Shown: piece by piece, positions 1 to 13,943 of the stretch
Layout of the letters: each line of letters starts with the position of its first letter
Numbering within the stretch: position 1 is the stretch's first letter
Assembly: GCF_002954615.1 (NCBI RefSeq)
Contig: NZ_MSCJ01000003.1
Span: 1-64,000, forward strand
Direction: 5' to 3'
Length of the DNA: 64,000 bases
Source: Photobacterium angustum
GTDB lineage: Bacteria > Pseudomonadota > Gammaproteobacteria > Enterobacterales > Vibrionaceae
Translations under genes and position numbers: made by a program
Notes under the pieces: model-generated
What the model saw: only the letters and a program-made list of their open reading frames with translations
What the model was told of the DNA's origin: nothing
Databases searched by the model: none

Positions 1-3000
1 GCATCTTCATCGTTAGTTTCACTATTATCATCACCATCAGCAAATAGAGTTGATAATCCATCAATTTCAACATCAGTATCATTTACACCGAAACGTAAAG
101 TTGTTGATGGTAATTGGCGTGGACCATTACTTGCAGCTAACGTTTTGTAGCTTACTTCACCATTAATACCGTCAGGCGCATCACCAAAGTCATAAGCGGG
201 ATTACAAGCCGAGGAATTATTAATCAGTGAAATATTATCAAAAGCAATTCCATAGTTATTAGCACCATTATTAATTGCCTGACTAGTAAATGCAGACAAA
301 CTCAAGGTGTTCATATTTTGAGCGGGGGTGAATAAGATTTCTTGAGTCGTTAGTGCTGTTCGTGAAGTCACTGTCTCTTGGGCCAGTTGAACATGCCCTG
401 TCGGTGGTTGAAGAGGGTCGCTAGAGACAACGTTTTGCTGAGGGTTACCCCAAACTCTAACGTCTAAATTTGCATTACCGTTAAATTTACCACCGTTATT
501 CTTACCACCTGCAATATCTAACGTCAGTTTGTATGTTTCACCTGCCACCAGTGGTTGGTTCAGATCTATTGACAAACCTTCTTTACTGGTTGCGTTAAAC
601 ACCATGCCGACAAATCGAGAGCCATCGGTTGGTGTATACACATCAAACCACGTCGGTAGTGTGCCATCAAAATGGTCAATCGTTCCGTATTCAGTCCAGC
701 TATACCATGGACCATCTGAATCGAGAACTACAATACTACTTCCTCTTGCTTTCGAAGTTTGCGTCTCAAAGCTTGGAGAAGCTAAATCAAAGACACATTG
801 AGTCCCTGTTGTCGTTGGGAAAGCTAATTCAACCTTATGATCTTCAACTTCACCCTGCCCACCTGAGCCATAAGAGCGGGGATCAAGATCGCTACCACTG
901 GCTGTAGACACATCAAGTAACTGATCGGAAATTCGCACCCTCATATAGAGTGAACCGTCAGCAACAGTATCAGTGAAGCGCCAGTTTAAGTTAATGACGG
1001 CGTCATCAGAAGAATTAGAGGCAACACCATAGCTGCCATCAGTTTCACGACCTGTACTAAATAATTCATCTACTTCAAAAGTACCGCTTCTATCAAGGTC
1101 TAACCACGCATAGAGATACACTTCAGAACCTGAAGTATTGGTGACATCAATTGCATGACTAATGAAGTTGTTATGCGCAACTAAACTATATGGTGCAATA
1201 CCATCTTCATCGTTAGTATCTGCATTATTGTCACCATTTGCATCATTATTAGGTACACCATCAGATTCAACATCTGTTGCTATTGTACCTAAATAAAGAT
1301 CTGTAGAAGAGGTATGAGAAGGACCATCACTGGCTTTGAGTGTTCTGTATGTATCAGGCGCATCACCATAGTCAAGAGAATCTGAATAACATGTCGCTTG
1401 GTCTAATGCATATGCCAAAACGTTGTGCATAAAACGCTCTTGGTTTGTATCAATCGCACCGTCGTATTCCCATATTTGCCCCGGACCTTCGATAAACATT
1501 TCATCAAACATCATAATGGCACGATTGCCAGCCCCCAAGGTAAACAAGGCAGGACGTTCAATTGCATCACTATCAACAAACGTCGCTAGTACTTGGCTAC
1601 CGGCAGGAAGTGTGCCTTTTAATACCGCATTTGGTCTTGTGTTTATGATATTAGGTTGGCCAATCATGTTACCAAACACCCCATTATTCATTGGGACATT
1701 TTTTACATCAATCGTGCGCTGGGTGTTATCACTCAACATTGGAATTTCATCAACTGTCACACCAAATGCTTGAAGTGTTGTCGAACCCTGTTGATGGTAG
1801 TCGTATATTAACACTCCCCCTAAATCAACGTACTCCTTCAATACTGCAGCATTAACACCATTATCATCGGCAGCTGTTATTACTTGATATTGCTCAAGTA
1901 ATTCAGCTGCACTTTGATTAATCTGTGCTGTGTTTGTATGCGTGATATTAATAGCGTCGACATTATTATACGTTCCTGCAGCGCCGTAATTAGTTAGATC
2001 GAGAACTTGTGTTCCCATAAAGTCTGTTCGCAAAGAATACACGCCAAAACTACCAACATTCACAGTACTACATGCGGTCGGTGTCAGTGGATTAGAGTAG
2101 ATTAACTCCATCGTATAATCTTCAACCTCACCATTACTCGCTAAGCCATTAGCACGAGTATCGGGTGCACTGCCTGTCGCTGAGGTCAATAATGAATCAG
2201 TCGTAATACGTACTCGAACGAAACGAGAGCCTACAGACAATCCTGATAAACCACTCCAATTAACATTTTCTGTGATCGTACCAGTCCCTGCAGGTATATT
2301 TACAGTTTGATATTCATCAACATCAAAAGTGCCATTGTTATCAATATCTAACCAAGCATGAAGGGTCGCATCTTTCGTTGGATGTGAGTTGTTGACATTA
2401 ATTGATAGCGTATAAGTATTACTGGTTGCGAGTGCAATATTAAGATCAGGTAAAGATGTAATACCATCCTCATCATCGACGCCACCTGTAGGGTCATTTA
2501 CCGTATCATCATCGGTCGCATCACCATTATCATCGATACCATCTCCCCAATCACTAACATCATAATCAACAGTAGCTCCCAAACGAACAATCTCGCTTCC
2601 TTGTTCATGTGACGCACTACCATAACTGGCTGGCGCGTCCCCATAGTCTTTTACATCAGGCGTTGTTGCACAAAGGGCTTGATCTAATGCATATGCCAAA
2701 ACGTTGTGCATAAAACGTTCTTGGTTTGTATCAATCGCACCGTCGTATTCCCATATTTGCCCAGGACCTTCAATAAACATTTCATCGAACATCATAATGG
2801 CGCGATTACCATCACCAACTGTAAATAATGCTGGGCGCTCGATTGCATCACTATCAATAAAAGTAGCAAAAAGTTGGCTACCTGAAGGGAGCGTACCTTT
2901 TAATACCGCATTCGGTCTTGTATTAATGATATTAGGCTGACCGATCATATTGCCAAACACACGATTATTAATCGGTGAATTTTTAACATCAATCGTTCGT

Positions 3001-6000
3001 TGGGTGTTATCACTCAATATTGGAATTTCATTGACAGTCACACCAAATGCTTGGAGTGTTGGCGAACCATTTTGGTGGTAGTCATATATTATGACCCCCC
3101 CTATATCAACATACGCTTTGAGTAAGTCTGCATTAATGCCATTATCGCTAGCAACTGTCACAACTTGATACTGTTCAAGCAATTCAGCAGCCGTCATGTT
3201 GATCGTTGTACTATTGGAATGTGAAATAGTCAGGTTATCGGTACGACTGTAAGTCCCCGTTGAACCATAATTTGTTGGGTCGAGAACTTGTGTCCCCATA
3301 AAATCAGTACGTAAAGCATAAACGCCGAAACTACCAATATTAATGGTATTACATTGTGTAAGAGGTGGCAGAGTTAATGAAATGGTTATCACGTGATCTT
3401 CAACTTCACCATCAGTTGCAGCCCCAATGGAGCGGCTATCAAGTGCATCACCGGTGTTAGCGTCGGTCAATGTATCTGACGTAATACGCACCCGCATAAA
3501 AGTGTTGCCTGTACTTAACGGACTCCAACCAGACCACGTCAGCGTCACGCTTCCATCACCGCCCCCCGTATCAGAACATGTTGCAGCTTGCGCGGCTTCT
3601 GTCGATTCAAAGACGCCATCATTATTGATATCTATCCATGCATAAACATTGGCGCCATCACCATTACAGGCTATTTGTTGGCTAAACCCTGTTGCATCTG
3701 ATTGAATTGGTATTGGGGCTGTAAAGGCATCTTCATCATTAACCCCAGCACTAACTTCGGTTGTATCATCTAATGTTGCCCCCATATTTTGAAGTGTTCC
3801 ATCATCAACATCTGGTGCAATCGAACCTAAATATACCGTTGCTCCTGAAGTAGGAACGATATGCGATGGGCCACCTGTGGCGGCAAGAGTAATATAATCT
3901 CCTCCTGCATTAGCATCACCGTCATCAGGCGCATCACCATAATCGAGATCGACTGCTAGGCTTGGTTCATCGCCATCTCGAAAATCAAGATCTTTTGCTA
4001 ATGGTTCAAATTGTGCAGCATCGCCATCAGCATCGCCAAATGACGCAACGCGTTGTACAAGTAATGATGCTGTTAATTCATCTTGAGGGTGCCATACGCC
4101 GGCTCCACTACTGTCTACAGCATCAAAAATATCCCAAAGTCCATCACCATCAGTATCGGTATTTGCACCACTTCCAGGGTGAATACTATCAGGACCATTT
4201 TCTGCAATATCTAATACACCATCACCATCTGAGTCGGTATCAAGGAAATCGGCTATCACATCAACACGAGCAGGAATAGAAGAGGTCGCATCAGTATTGA
4301 CTGGGATTAAACCCGGGCCACCATTTTGGGTAGTAATGTAGTTACTATTAACGCCATCATTTGCGTTATATGTTGCTGCATCATCATTGGCAGGGAAAAT
4401 ATAACTTTCTGTTGTTTGCGCTTCAATATTATCAGGAATACCATCATCATCAGCATCAATATCCTGACAGTGTGCCGTTGCATTCGTTGTATCAGCAGCT
4501 TGGAATAACACATTATCTATCGAGAAGTCATTACCTGAACTTTCAGTCGTAGTATTAAAAATACCCCAATCAATAGACGTTTTCGTTCCACTATTCCATG
4601 TATAGTTAAATGTTATATATTCTGCAGTCGTAATAGAGGCAGAACGATCAGGGATATATTGGGCAACGGAGACACCATCAACATAGAAGTGAATTTCAGG
4701 CTCTGCATTTGGAACAGTATTAGATGGATGACCTTGTAAATTATTAGTATTTATTTTTACATCAACACTGAAAACATAATTCGTATTAGGTTTAACTGGA
4801 AGTTGATTAATGGGTTTATATATATAACCGACTTGTTTAGGATCATTTGATTCACACACATCTGTTGATGGTACACTTCCACCTTGATAATCATGCGTAC
4901 CAAAAATCAAGTAAACGTTATTATTACCATCATCCCAAATAGTCGTTGTCTCTGAACAACCTGATCCTGCTAAATACGAACCGACTTGTTGACCTTGAGA
5001 ATTTGTCGGTGTTGTACCCCCTAAATAAGCAGGAACTAAACTTGGTTCTAATAGATATTGCCCTGTTGATTCAAAACCTGTTGCTTCTGCTGTTGTCGCC
5101 TCGATTGCAGCTTGTAAACTTGGTATTTCATTAAACGCATCAGCAAAACGTTCAAAGTTTTCACTATGAACGACAGTACAGCCTTCATCGATATCTAAAA
5201 TACCATCGTTATCATCATCTAGATCTCGGCTATCTGGCACACCATCTTTATCGAAATCAGAGCCTGTACCAGTAGATGGCAATGTTGGTGTTGTGTTCTT
5301 TTGTATCGTAAATTGATGATCTTCAATTTCACCATTCGTTGCATCTGTCGCAAAATTACTGCTGCTATATGAGCTACAGCCGAAATTAGATACATTAGCA
5401 CTTGGCATACCTTGTGATACATCAAGCTCTTTAACGCCACCTTGCATGGTATATCTAATACAGCCATTGCCACCATCGTGTGCAGCATGAAACTGACGAC
5501 CTGGATCATTTAAATTGGTATAAGTGGTTTGTGTTCCTGTTGCCCAGTTATAAGATATTGCATTATCTAGATCAGCAAAATAGGTCACCATTTGACCTAA
5601 ACTATTTAGTGCAGCCACCTCTTGGAAGTACATGCCACGGGTATTAAAATTAATACCGTTTAATAGAGCGTTATTAATTTGTCCCGTCGTAATGTCAACA
5701 CAAATAACCGGATCTATAGAAGCATCACCACCGCAAACAGCAACTGGGTTTGATGCTGAGTCATACGATACAAAAAAATTATCTCTTTCTGCATCATCTT
5801 CTTGTATTAAAAGAAGAACCGGTTGCTGGCTGTTAAAGTCACTACAAACCTCATCATTAGTTGTATCCCAACACAAAACAAAACGCTGACCAGCATTGCG
5901 AGAATATGCAAAATAAACACGATCACCAATAACCTCAGTTCTGGTATCAGCACCAGTAACCCCCAATCCAACAACATTGGTAATATCAATAGGGTAACCA

Positions 6001-7184
6001 GAACAATCTGTCATCATGGTCGTGACACACTCAATTTTTGTTGAGTCATCCATCACATACATTTGATTACCGACAAGCCCTGGCATTGAACGACAAGTAT
6101 GGTCTGTGCTGCCACAATTATTGGCGGTATCTGTTTTACCATTGCCAAATGCGCCCATGAATGAAACAAAACCGCACGAATTATCGGTGTCCATATCCCA
6201 ACATGACATCCCATATTCAGTCGGAATATAAATTTTACTATTTACAACAATATGATTACCTTGATGTGGTGTTCTTGTATTCGGATTAGCTCCGGTATCA
6301 AAATGTTTACCATCTGGATTACCGGTACCATTATCATAACCAGGACACAGCACACCAGTTATGATGTCATAACAAAACACGGCAGGCTCATGTGGATTTC
6401 GATGATGTGCTATTGCATAAACTCGTGTTTCATCACTATTAACGAATACCCCATAACTATCATGTCCTATATGACCAAGTCCTGTTAGAGCAGCTCCACT
6501 GGCTAAATCATCTGTCGTTAAACGAAAGCGAGCAAACGTCAGTCCGTCTTGTATTTCAGATAAATCATTCCAAACTAAGGTAACATTGCTGCCATTTGAT
6601 CCATTTGGAACGGTGATGCTCGCAAATTCATTGGTATCAAATTTTTGATTTTGATTTAAATCGATCCAGCCATATAAGTTTGCAACGACACCCGACAAAT
6701 TAGTTACTTTGACGTCAGTAGAATACGTACTATCACCATCGTTATACGATACAATATGCGAAGTAAAAGCTTCTTCATCATCCCCATTAGCATCATCACC
6801 TGTTGCATCACTGTTGGGTTGACCATCAGTTTCAATATCAGGTGCAACATCACCTATAAATAAATTACTGCTTGCCACATGGTTAGGCCCGCCACTTGAT
6901 ATTATCGTTTTGTAATCATCAGGCGCATCACCATAATCTTTGGTCGCATAAGCCTCAACACTAACTAATGAAAAAACAAGAATAAAAATAATATCTTTAA
7001 CATTCTCACTTCGTATTTTATTTAATTTTCTAATACCATAAGAAATATAAGATATGATATCCGTAAATACTGAAAAAGCTCTCACCTTTGATATATTAAT
7101 AATAAAAACAAGATTAGTGTTCTTATTAAGAAAATAACACTTAAATAATAACACCAAATGTTTTAACCAAAGATAACTCAACAT
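1..7184 (-). CDS. Giant secreted GEVED-repeat protein (third paralogue), C-terminus outside the window
   Basis: The frame is open from an ATG at 7184 (AAGGG eight bases upstream) to base 1, so at least 2,394 residues are present and the C-terminus is missing. A hydrophobic signal segment ([16 protein letters not shown]) is followed by repeated GEVED modules starting DYGDAPDD and ending in GEIEDH/GEVEDY, with acidic type-3-like repeats such as [17 protein letters not shown] that should bind calcium. A propeller-like stretch lies at about 6500-5350. A domain of about 230 residues, looking like a Rossmann or amidotransferase-like fold ([19 protein letters not shown] ... [12 protein letters not shown]), occurs twice. 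The predicted N-terminus is odd: about 65 residues of AT-rich, non-coding-looking sequence precede the signal core, and an out-of-frame ATG at 7003 would encode a perfect signal peptide if one T were added (see findings). Role inferred: a secreted or surface adhesin. No catalytic function is claimed. Confidence 0.88.
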   Translation of the reverse strand, partial: MLSYLWLKHLVLLFKCYFLNKNTNLVFIINISKVRAFSVFTDIISYISYGIRKLNKIRSENVKDIIFILVFSLVSVEAYATKDYGDAPDDYKTIISSGGPNHVASSNLFIGDVAPDIETDGQPNSDATGDDANGDDEEAFTSHIVSYNDGDSTYSTDVKVTNLSGVVANLYGWIDLNQNQKFDTNEFASITVPNGSNGSNVTLVWNDLSEIQDGLTFARFRLTTDDLASGAALTGLGHIGHDSYGVFVNSDETRVYAIAHHRNPHEPAVFCYDIITGVLCPGYDNGTGNPDGKHFDTGANPNTRTPHQGNHIVVNSKIYIPTEYGMSCWDMDTDNSCGFVSFMGAFGNGKTDTANNCGSTDHTCRSMPGLVGNQMYVMDDSTKIECVTTMMTDCSGYPIDITNVVGLGVTGADTRTEVIGDRVYFAYSRNAGQRFVLCWDTTNDEVCSDFNSQQPVLLLIQEDDAERDNFFVSYDSASNPVAVCGGDASIDPVICVDITTGQINNALLNGINFNTRGMYFQEVAALNSLGQMVTYFADLDNAISYNWATGTQTTYTNLNDPGRQFHAAHDGGNGCIRYTMQGGVKELDVSQGMPSANVSNFGCSSYSSSNFATDATNGEIEDHQFTIQKNTTPTLPSTGTGSDFDKDGVPDSRDLDDDNDGILDIDEGCTVVHSENFERFADAFNEIPSLQAAIEATTAEATGFESTGQYLLEPSLVPAYLGGTTPTNSQGQQVGSYLAGSGCSETTTIWDDGNNNVYLIFGTHDYQGGSVPSTDVCESNDPKQVGYIYKPINQLPVKPNTNYVFSVDVKINTNNLQGHPSNTVPNAEPEIHFYVDGVSVAQYIPDRSASITTAEYITFNYTWNSGTKTSIDWGIFNTTTESSGNDFSIDNVLFQAADTTNATAHCQDIDADDDGIPDNIEAQTTESYIFPANDDAATYNANDGVNSNYITTQNGGPGLIPVNTDATSSIPARVDVIADFLDTDSDGDGVLDIAENGPDSIHPGSGANTDTDGDGLWDIFDAVDSSGAGVWHPQDELTASLLVQRVASFGDADGDAAQFEPLAKDLDFRDGDEPSLAVDLDYGDAPDDGDANAGGDYITLAATGGPSHIVPTSGATVYLGSIAPDVDDGTLQNMGATLDDTTEVSAGVNDEDAFTAPIPIQSDATGFSQQIACNGDGANVYAWIDINNDGVFESTEAAQAATCSDTGGGDGSVTLTWSGWSPLSTGNTFMRVRITSDTLTDANTGDALDSRSIGAATDGEVEDHVITISLTLPPLTQCNTINIGSFGVYALRTDFMGTQVLDPTNYGSTGTYSRTDNLTISHSNSTTINMTAAELLEQYQVVTVASDNGINADLLKAYVDIGGVIIYDYHQNGSPTLQAFGVTVNEIPILSDNTQRTIDVKNSPINNRVFGNMIGQPNIINTRPNAVLKGTLPSGSQLFATFIDSDAIERPALFTVGDGNRAIMMFDEMFIEGPGQIWEYDGAIDTNQERFMHNVLAYALDQALCATTPDVKDYGDAPASYGSASHEQGSEIVRLGATVDYDVSDWGDGIDDNGDATDDDTVNDPTGGVDDEDGITSLPDLNIALATSNTYTLSINVNNSHPTKDATLHAWLDIDNNGTFDVDEYQTVNIPAGTGTITENVNWSGLSGLSVGSRFVRVRITTDSLLTSATGSAPDTRANGLASNGEVEDYTMELIYSNPLTPTACSTVNVGSFGVYSLRTDFMGTQVLDLTNYGAAGTYNNVDAINITHTNTAQINQSAAELLEQYQVITAADDNGVNAAVLKEYVDLGGVLIYDYHQQGSTTLQAFGVTVDEIPMLSDNTQRTIDVKNVPMNNGVFGNMIGQPNIINTRPNAVLKGTLPAGSQVLATFVDSDAIERPALFTLGAGNRAIMMFDEMFIEGPGQIWEYDGAIDTNQERFMHNVLAYALDQATCYSDSLDYGDAPDTYRTLKASDGPSHTSSTDLYLGTIATDVESDGVPNNDANGDNNADTNDEDGIAPYSLVAHNNFISHAIDVTNTSGSEVYLYAWLDLDRSGTFEVDELFSTGRETDGSYGVASNSSDDAVINLNWRFTDTVADGSLYMRVRISDQLLDVSTASGSDLDPRSYGSGGQGEVEDHKVELAFPTTTGTQCVFDLASPSFETQTSKARGSSIVVLDSDGPWYSWTEYGTIDHFDGTLPTWFDVYTPTDGSRFVGMVFNATSKEGLSIDLNQPLVAGETYKLTLDIAGGKNNGGKFNGNANLDVRVWGNPQQNVVSSDPLQPPTGHVQLAQETVTSRTALTTQEILFTPAQNMNTLSLSAFTSQAINNGANNYGIAFDNISLINNSSACNPAYDFGDAPDGINGEVSYKTLAASNGPRQLPSTTLRFGVNDTDVEIDGLSTLFADGDDNSETNDED
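1388..2078 (-). repeat. Intragenic duplicated domain, copy A (about 690 bp)
   Basis: This segment of the third giant gene encodes the [14 protein letters not shown] ... [16 protein letters not shown] domain. It is nearly identical over long stretches to the segment 1,280 bases to the right, with the same length, frame and order. The high DNA identity points to a recent tandem duplication or ongoing gene conversion. Confidence 0.85.
2668..3356 (-). repeat. Intragenic duplicated domain, copy B (about 690 bp)
   Basis: Second copy of the same domain ([14 protein letters not shown] ... [16 protein letters not shown]). Long blocks of DNA, such as the part encoding the [17 protein letters not shown] region, differ from copy A by only scattered bases. 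One GEVED module separates the two copies. Confidence 0.85.
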
Positions 7185-7454
7185 AATGAGATCCCTTAAA
7201 CAATGAAATGCGGACAAAAATTAAAAATAGTTGATTAGTTACATAATGAAAAACAAAAAAACAAGAAACACCGAACATTATTATTTATTAGAAAGAATAG
7301 AATGAATAGTAAAAACCATTCCTACATATATAAAACCCTTTAACTATTAAAAATAACAAAGGCAATATATTATTACTTAGGATTATTAGTTTCATTTATT
7401 AGAAAATAGAATATGACTTAAATATCAATTTAATTAATTAAAAACATGCAATAA
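7185..7454. other. AT-rich intergenic region between the second and third giant genes
   Basis: About 270 bases of very AT-rich sequence lie upstream of the third giant gene and downstream of the terminator of the second. It should hold the promoter of the third giant gene. I could not pick a confident promoter and see no gene here. Confidence 0.5.
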
Positions 7455-7483
7455 AAAAAGCGCCAACTTATGTGGCGCTTTTT
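7455..7483 (-). terminator. Rho-independent terminator of the second giant gene
   Basis: A perfect 11-bp stem (AAAAAGCGCCA / TGGCGCTTTTT) with a 7-base loop lies just after the stop codon at 7500. Read on the minus strand it ends in a T-run. Confidence 0.9.
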
Positions 7484-7499
7484 AAATAACGAATTGTAT

Positions 7500-10400
7500 T
7501 TAATTCACTTTAACGCGATAAATGACTTGTCCACTGCTACCTGCACTCATTGTACCTGCCATATCCCATTCAATATTTCCTTCGTAACCAATTTGATTCG
7601 TTCCATCAGTAGTTGAAACGGTACATGTTAGCCCCGTTGGTACTGTCGCATCTGAACATAGTACGGCTTGACTCAACTCGGTGAAATCTGGGGTTGAATC
7701 GAACAGTTTTACATCACTAATATTGGCATTACTGAAGTTTTTAAAGGTAATGACATACTCTAAAATATCACCCGGTTTGGCATTGTTTGTCGTCCCCGGT
7801 GGGGTTCCTTCAGTAATGTTTTGTACGGTCTTCTCTATCGTTAACTCACCACTGCCAGCAAATGTCACTCTGACTGTATCTGTATCGGTTAATTGTCGAG
7901 TGACGCCGCTATTAACGAAGCTCATGTCCGCTTCTATATCGTAATTGTAATTACTGTTCGCTGGCGCATTGCTCGGCGATTGCACTTTAGAGAGTAAGCA
8001 AACAGAAGAGCCTGCTGTTGTGGCGACTGGGTTCACGACTTGATTATCGCCACCATCTAACTCGCCATTACAATTATTATCAATAAAGAGTATCGCTGAC
8101 CAACCGCCAATACCACTTGGGCCTGTCGTGTTATTGATGATATTGAAGTTAACATTACCTTGGGTATTGACTGTGAATTTATGACTAAATAGCGCTAAGC
8201 CTCCTGGCTCTATTTCTGTAAAGTTATCAGGCTCCATATACGGCTCACTAACTTTACCAAAGTTAAGACCTGATAAGTTATCACCCGCTTGCAGTACAAC
8301 GGTCATTTGGTTATCCGTGACACTGGTACTTGTCACTTGTGGGATACCGCTAACATCCGCTTCACTGATATCAATCCAATTGGCTTTTGAACCAACCCGT
8401 ACAATGATTGGCTGCCCTGCTAATATCACTGGCACTGCAAACGTATAACGACCATCACTGCCTGTTAACGCCGTTGCTATGATGTCACCGGTGTTATAAC
8501 CCGTAATATTCGGTCCATTATAAATGGCTTGTACTTTAAAGTTCGCAAGGCCTCGCTCTGTGCCATCTTGAATACCATCATGGGCATCTGTTGCACCACC
8601 GACACCGTTATCTTCAAAGATGATGCCACTGATAGACATTTGCTGAAGCACATTCACGGTGTAATCTTCTACCTCACCATTATCCACTGTGCCTGTTGGC
8701 GCTATACATTGATTCGCTGCACTACAGAGACGGATTCGAACAAAGGTGGTGCCATCATGCCCATTACTGATCCCTGTTGGTAAGAAAGTCGGGATCGTAT
8801 TGAGACCTGCGGTAACAGGGAAGTCTTGTACCACATGCTCACCAGGGTTATTCGTGAAGGTACCGTCGTTATCTAAATCCATGAAGATATTGATATGACC
8901 ACTACCGCCTGTCACCACAACATCAATGTCATTCGATACGCCAACGAGCATATCACTCGGTAGGGTGACCCCATCTTCATCATCGCTACCGGTCACATCA
9001 TCACCCGTTGCATCGGCGCTAAAGAATGGATAAATATCTGGATCCCATACCGTACCCATAATTAAGTCTGGCGTACCTTGTAGGCTCACATCACGATTTC
9101 TATGGCCTACTTCACCATAGCTTTCTGGTGCATCCCCTTTATCTCGGCTAGCAATACAGCCCGATGCATCTTGGAAACCAAGCTGGGTCTTATCACTGGC
9201 AACGATATAGTTACCTTGTTTAGTGATAAGGTTGATACGGTACATCGCCACTCTGTCGGAAGTGATATCATAAGCACCATCTTGATTGGTATCATGATGA
9301 CCAAAGTTGGTCATCGCATATAAGTGGTTCACATCATCGGTAACAACAGCACCACTCCACGCATTCGGTGCTTTACCTTGGAAGTTAATGTCTTCAACCG
9401 TGACCGTATTACTCACCGGATCTAAGATATAAAGCTTAGGCTGAGTCGGCTCTAACAGGGTGAACGTCAGTCCTGCTGCAAACCCTCTACCTGTCAAATC
9501 CACAGAGTAAATATTGCCATCGATTTCTGAAATCGCCCAGTCCGCACTGGTTCTCAATAGCCCTGTTCCGGTATCAATCATGGCTGACGGTGTAGGTTTC
9601 ACTTCAAAGGTCATGGATGGAATATCAATAATTAAGTAACTGCTCCACGTTGAATGCGTCACATAATATTTCGTTCCATCACGGGATAATGTCCCCATAT
9701 TTGACTGAGGTAAGACAGGTGGGAATAGCCCGAATAGCCCTGCAGCGGTATTTAATGGATTACCCGTGGTGACACTTCTCGATGTGCCGCCATCAATACG
9801 GCTTACCGTGTAATTACCCGCAGCGCGAGGAGCCCCCATCGGTACCCATGTCACACCTGTTCTATCTGTCATAATGACCGCTAAATTACCGGCACCATCT
9901 CGATACGTAGAGTACATGCGTCCATTATCACGGTTTATGGCCAGCGAGTTCAGTCCACTGTAAACAACACTGTTATTTAGTGTGGTAAATGAGAAACTCA
10001 ATGGCTGCACTGGTGTTACCGCAGAGAAACTGTAATTAGGATCACTTGGTGCTTGCGTGACATAGAAACGGTCACACACATCATTGACTTGGAAATTACT
10101 GATCATGATACGGTAATCTTCGACCTCACCATCAGTGGCTGCCCCTGTTGGGGTATTACAGTTGGTATCTGTAGAACACACCCTGACGCGTAAGTAGATA
10201 TTGCCTAACGTGACGGTTGTTGGAATGGTGGTTGGGAAAGTCAACATACCTTGTGCTGCGGTTGGTTGATTCACCACTAACTCTGTCACCGGATCCCATA
10301 CACCATCGGCATTCCAATCCATCCAGGCGTAAAGTTGGAGACCATTAAGGGTGGATTGTGCGTCTTTCGTTACTGTAATTTCGATATCAATCGTGTCGCT

Positions 10401-13400
10401 TGGTGCTGCTTCTGTAGGTAACGTAACGCCATCTTCATCGTCAGTACCGTCTAAGTCATCCGCCATCGCAGTCGTATTTTCTAACACGCCCGTATCAGCA
10501 TCCCACGCTGTTCCTAGGGTAATGTCGACTTGATTATCACCATCCGTATCTGCTTTTACATGGCTCGCGCCATCATTAGCAAGCGTCGTTTGATAATCAT
10601 AAGTTAATGCAGCTGAAGTGGTATCTGGCGCATCACCAAAATCAATCATACTCGCGAGTAATTGATAATCTTCTACCTCACCATCAATCACTTCACCAAA
10701 TGAACGCGGATCTTCATCACTGCCTGTCGCGGTATCCGACAAGACCTCAGAAGTAATACGTACCCGTAAATAATAAGGCGTGTTTTGAGCGATGGCTGGT
10801 AATGTACTCCAAACCAGAGATTGGGCTTGTTGAGTTGTCGTATCAGGTATCGTGATAACACCAGCATCCACTAGTTCATCTTTATCAAAACGATTGTTGT
10901 TATCCCAATCAATCCAAGCATAAAGATAACTATCCGTACCCAATGTATTAGTTACACTAACATCGATACTATAGGCTGTTGCACCTACCAATAATGGCAA
11001 TAAGCTCACACCGTCTTCATCATCGATACCTCCTGCTGGATCATCGATAGAATCATCATCAGAGGCATTACCATTAGTATCGGTTCCATCCCCCCAATTT
11101 CCTGCATCAAAGTCAGGTAATACAGCACCTAAGTAGGTTTGCTCTGGCGTAATTGATGAAATATGACTTGCTGACTTATAAGGTACTGGCGCATCACCAA
11201 AATCTGGCGTAAATGACGTACGCCAATCTAACTCAACACCGTTATATGATGGATAGTAACTTTGAAGATCAACGGTTGATGTTAATGTCGTATTTGTCGA
11301 CGAATTAACAATACCTGATTGCCAAATAGCGGTTGGTGATGGTGGTGGTAAAATCGCATCATCCATACCATCAAAGTTGGCATCAACACCGGATAAAGTT
11401 AAACCAGCCTCGGTCGTATCATCCGTTTCTGTGTTATCCGAATCTGTATCACGGACATCTGGCTCATCTGTTCCATCATTATTGTTTGGCGTAACACCAT
11501 CTTGACCATAATTAGCTGTAATATATGCTGTGTTTAAACCATTGTTGGTAGTGTAATCGCCTAATGTATCGTTATTAGGTACAACATAATTAGCCGTTGT
11601 TTGTCCTTCAACATTATCCGGAATACCATCATTATCACTGTCTAAATCGACATGGTCAGGAATACCATCCAAGTCAGTATCAATTGTTGTACAAAGTGGA
11701 TTACCATTACCATCAAGCTGTTGAATATCTCTTGCCGCTATTGTTATACCGGTCCAATTTTCAAACCCTCCCGTCCAATTGATCTGCGATAACACTCCTT
11801 CTCCTAAAATAGAACCGTCACCTTCAAAACCAACTATATTATTCCCTGATTGACTTAAATTACCATTTTGTCTCAATATTTTAACATCTTGTTGGAAGTT
11901 ATAAGTCACTCCCGTACCGCCACTACCTAAAGACCAAACTTGAAATATTGGGTTAATAATCGGCGTACTAAAACTAAATTCGTGTGTTGCTGCATTTAAT
12001 GTTCGAAGAAAGTTAATCCCTGATGCCGCAGGACAATATTCATTTGAATCTGAAAACGCATTAAAGTTTTGAAGACTTAAAACAGAACCAGTGTAATTAA
12101 CGGTTACAACAGTGCCGTTTAATGTAATCGTACCAGTTGCTGTTGTGCTTCCGTTTGTAGATGTCCAATTAATCCAGTTATAGTCCAAGACATCGGAACA
12201 TTCGATATCATCAATCGATGGAGCACCACACATTAACCCTTCATCAACATCTAAAACACCGTCATTATCATCATCAACGTCAATGCTATCCATAACACCG
12301 TCATTATCGGTATCTGTTGTAGATGGAGTAGTAATTGTTGGGTGTTCGTAAATAAAGACAATTGGATAATCTTCTACTTCACCATCCGCTGCGACACCTG
12401 TCGCACGCGTGTCTGCCGCACTACCTGTCGCTGTTGTGGTTAAATTATCTGTTGTAATACGGGCACGAACGTAACGCGTACCGGTACTCATGCCTGTTAG
12501 GCCATTCCACGTTATATTTTCTGTGGTGACACCTGTAGCAGCAGGAATAGTCGCTGTTTGGTATTCATCAACATCAAACGTGCCATTACCGTCATGATCT
12601 AACCAAACATGTAATATCGCTGCGTTGGTTGGATGCGCATTATTCACATTAACCGCAAGAGTATAAGAGGTATCTGCCCCCACATTAATATCAGGCAATG
12701 ACGCGATACCGTCTTCATCATCAATACCGCCAACAGGATCATCAAGGGTATCATCATCAGTGGCATCACCGTTGTCATCAGTACCATCACCCCAATCTGC
12801 GGTTTCATAATCTATTTCAGTACCCAATAGTACTGCGACAGAGTTCGGTGTATGAGAGGCACTTCCATAGCTTGATGGCGCGTCACCATGTTCGAATACA
12901 GGTAATGTGACTTCAGCATCACGGTAATCTAAATCGACTTGTAAAGGCGTAATTGCACCGTCAACAGAATCAGAATCCGCATCACCAAATATTGTTTTCA
13001 AATGTGCAACCGTATCAGCCGTAACCTCATCTGTTGGGCTCCAGTTGCCTGGCGATGTACCAATAACTGTTGAGTCGTTGATCGAGTCAAAGATATCTAA
13101 TAAACCATCACCATCAGTATCGGTTGTACTTGTGATTGAATCTGGATGACTTGGTCCATTTTCAGCAACATCAGCAACCCCATCAGCATCTGAATCTGCA
13201 TCAACATAATCAGGTACCGTATCGCTATTAACTAGCGCAGTTGCATCGGTATTCACGGGTGTTAAACCCAATCCACCACTTGAACTCGTGGTTAAATAAG
13301 CTGTGTTCAGACCATTATTGGAGATATATTGAGCGAAGGTATCTGAATTAGGTAAAATATAGCCATCAGAGGTTTGTGCTTCGATATTATCAGGAATACC

Positions 13401-13943
13401 GTCATCATCAGCATCAATATCTTGATGGTGTCCCTCTTGAGTAACCGCTAAATCTCGTGTTAAGAATTCAACACCACAAATAGCGAAGTCATTACCCTGA
13501 CCACTATTGTTACTACCACTAGCGACAAAGTTATTTCTCACCGCTAAGGTGGTTAATGGCTCGTTGGCTGCAGGTGTGTAATCAAACGTATAATAATGCT
13601 CACCATTAATGATCGTTTCATTTGGATTAATGATTTGATTATTAATCACACCTTGCGTTGGCGTCATCGTTGTTTGTGACATCAGAACGCGTAAACGGTA
13701 TGTTTCGCCTGCTTGTAATGTGACTGACGGTAGGTATTGTGGTAATACACGATAGAATTCGTCATTAAATGATGTTGCATTTAAGCCTTGTCCATTACAG
13801 CGCCCTGCCGTATCAAACTCATTACACAATGTTAAATATGCGTAATAGCGACCACTGCTACAACTACCACCATAACCTTGCCAAGTGTTATTCACTTGGT
13901 TACCAGTGTTACTTCCCATTGCCATTTGTCCAGCACAGACCAA
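7500..13943 (-). CDS. Second giant GEVED protein, C-terminal part (separated by a frameshift)
   Basis: This 2,147-residue frame is the continuation of the upstream frame ending at 13892. Its first residues (VCAGQM ... [18 protein letters not shown]) align with an internal region of the 4,700-residue paralogue, so the ATG at 13943 is not a natural start. In order it carries a type-3-like calcium-binding region, several GEVED modules (four GEVEDY signatures), a propeller-like DUF6923-type region at about 10,100-9,130, a Cna-B-like domain ([10 protein letters not shown] ...) at about 8,650-8,250, and a C-terminal DUF11-like domain ([11 protein letters not shown] ... [13 protein letters not shown]). 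It ends without an LPXTG, PEP-CTERM or autotransporter barrel. Unless the frameshift is an error or is recoded, this part is not made. Confidence 0.85.
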   Translation of the reverse strand: MVCAGQMAMGSNTGNQVNNTWQGYGGSCSSGRYYAYLTLCNEFDTAGRCNGQGLNATSFNDEFYRVLPQYLPSVTLQAGETYRLRVLMSQTTMTPTQGVINNQIINPNETIINGEHYYTFDYTPAANEPLTTLAVRNNFVASGSNNSGQGNDFAICGVEFLTRDLAVTQEGHHQDIDADDDGIPDNIEAQTSDGYILPNSDTFAQYISNNGLNTAYLTTSSSGGLGLTPVNTDATALVNSDTVPDYVDADSDADGVADVAENGPSHPDSITSTTDTDGDGLLDIFDSINDSTVIGTSPGNWSPTDEVTADTVAHLKTIFGDADSDSVDGAITPLQVDLDYRDAEVTLPVFEHGDAPSSYGSASHTPNSVAVLLGTEIDYETADWGDGTDDNGDATDDDTLDDPVGGIDDEDGIASLPDINVGADTSYTLAVNVNNAHPTNAAILHVWLDHDGNGTFDVDEYQTATIPAATGVTTENITWNGLTGMSTGTRYVRARITTDNLTTTATGSAADTRATGVAADGEVEDYPIVFIYEHPTITTPSTTDTDNDGVMDSIDVDDDNDGVLDVDEGLMCGAPSIDDIECSDVLDYNWINWTSTNGSTTATGTITLNGTVVTVNYTGSVLSLQNFNAFSDSNEYCPAASGINFLRTLNAATHEFSFSTPIINPIFQVWSLGSGGTGVTYNFQQDVKILRQNGNLSQSGNNIVGFEGDGSILGEGVLSQINWTGGFENWTGITIAARDIQQLDGNGNPLCTTIDTDLDGIPDHVDLDSDNDGIPDNVEGQTTANYVVPNNDTLGDYTTNNGLNTAYITANYGQDGVTPNNNDGTDEPDVRDTDSDNTETDDTTEAGLTLSGVDANFDGMDDAILPPPSPTAIWQSGIVNSSTNTTLTSTVDLQSYYPSYNGVELDWRTSFTPDFGDAPVPYKSASHISSITPEQTYLGAVLPDFDAGNWGDGTDTNGNASDDDSIDDPAGGIDDEDGVSLLPLLVGATAYSIDVSVTNTLGTDSYLYAWIDWDNNNRFDKDELVDAGVITIPDTTTQQAQSLVWSTLPAIAQNTPYYLRVRITSEVLSDTATGSDEDPRSFGEVIDGEVEDYQLLASMIDFGDAPDTTSAALTYDYQTTLANDGASHVKADTDGDNQVDITLGTAWDADTGVLENTTAMADDLDGTDDEDGVTLPTEAAPSDTIDIEITVTKDAQSTLNGLQLYAWMDWNADGVWDPVTELVVNQPTAAQGMLTFPTTIPTTVTLGNIYLRVRVCSTDTNCNTPTGAATDGEVEDYRIMISNFQVNDVCDRFYVTQAPSDPNYSFSAVTPVQPLSFSFTTLNNSVVYSGLNSLAINRDNGRMYSTYRDGAGNLAVIMTDRTGVTWVPMGAPRAAGNYTVSRIDGGTSRSVTTGNPLNTAAGLFGLFPPVLPQSNMGTLSRDGTKYYVTHSTWSSYLIIDIPSMTFEVKPTPSAMIDTGTGLLRTSADWAISEIDGNIYSVDLTGRGFAAGLTFTLLEPTQPKLYILDPVSNTVTVEDINFQGKAPNAWSGAVVTDDVNHLYAMTNFGHHDTNQDGAYDITSDRVAMYRINLITKQGNYIVASDKTQLGFQDASGCIASRDKGDAPESYGEVGHRNRDVSLQGTPDLIMGTVWDPDIYPFFSADATGDDVTGSDDEDGVTLPSDMLVGVSNDIDVVVTGGSGHINIFMDLDNDGTFTNNPGEHVVQDFPVTAGLNTIPTFLPTGISNGHDGTTFVRIRLCSAANQCIAPTGTVDNGEVEDYTVNVLQQMSISGIIFEDNGVGGATDAHDGIQDGTERGLANFKVQAIYNGPNITGYNTGDIIATALTGSDGRYTFAVPVILAGQPIIVRVGSKANWIDISEADVSGIPQVTSTSVTDNQMTVVLQAGDNLSGLNFGKVSEPYMEPDNFTEIEPGGLALFSHKFTVNTQGNVNFNIINNTTGPSGIGGWSAILFIDNNCNGELDGGDNQVVNPVATTAGSSVCLLSKVQSPSNAPANSNYNYDIEADMSFVNSGVTRQLTDTDTVRVTFAGSGELTIEKTVQNITEGTPPGTTNNAKPGDILEYVITFKNFSNANISDVKLFDSTPDFTELSQAVLCSDATVPTGLTCTVSTTDGTNQIGYEGNIEWDMAGTMSAGSSGQVIYRVKVN

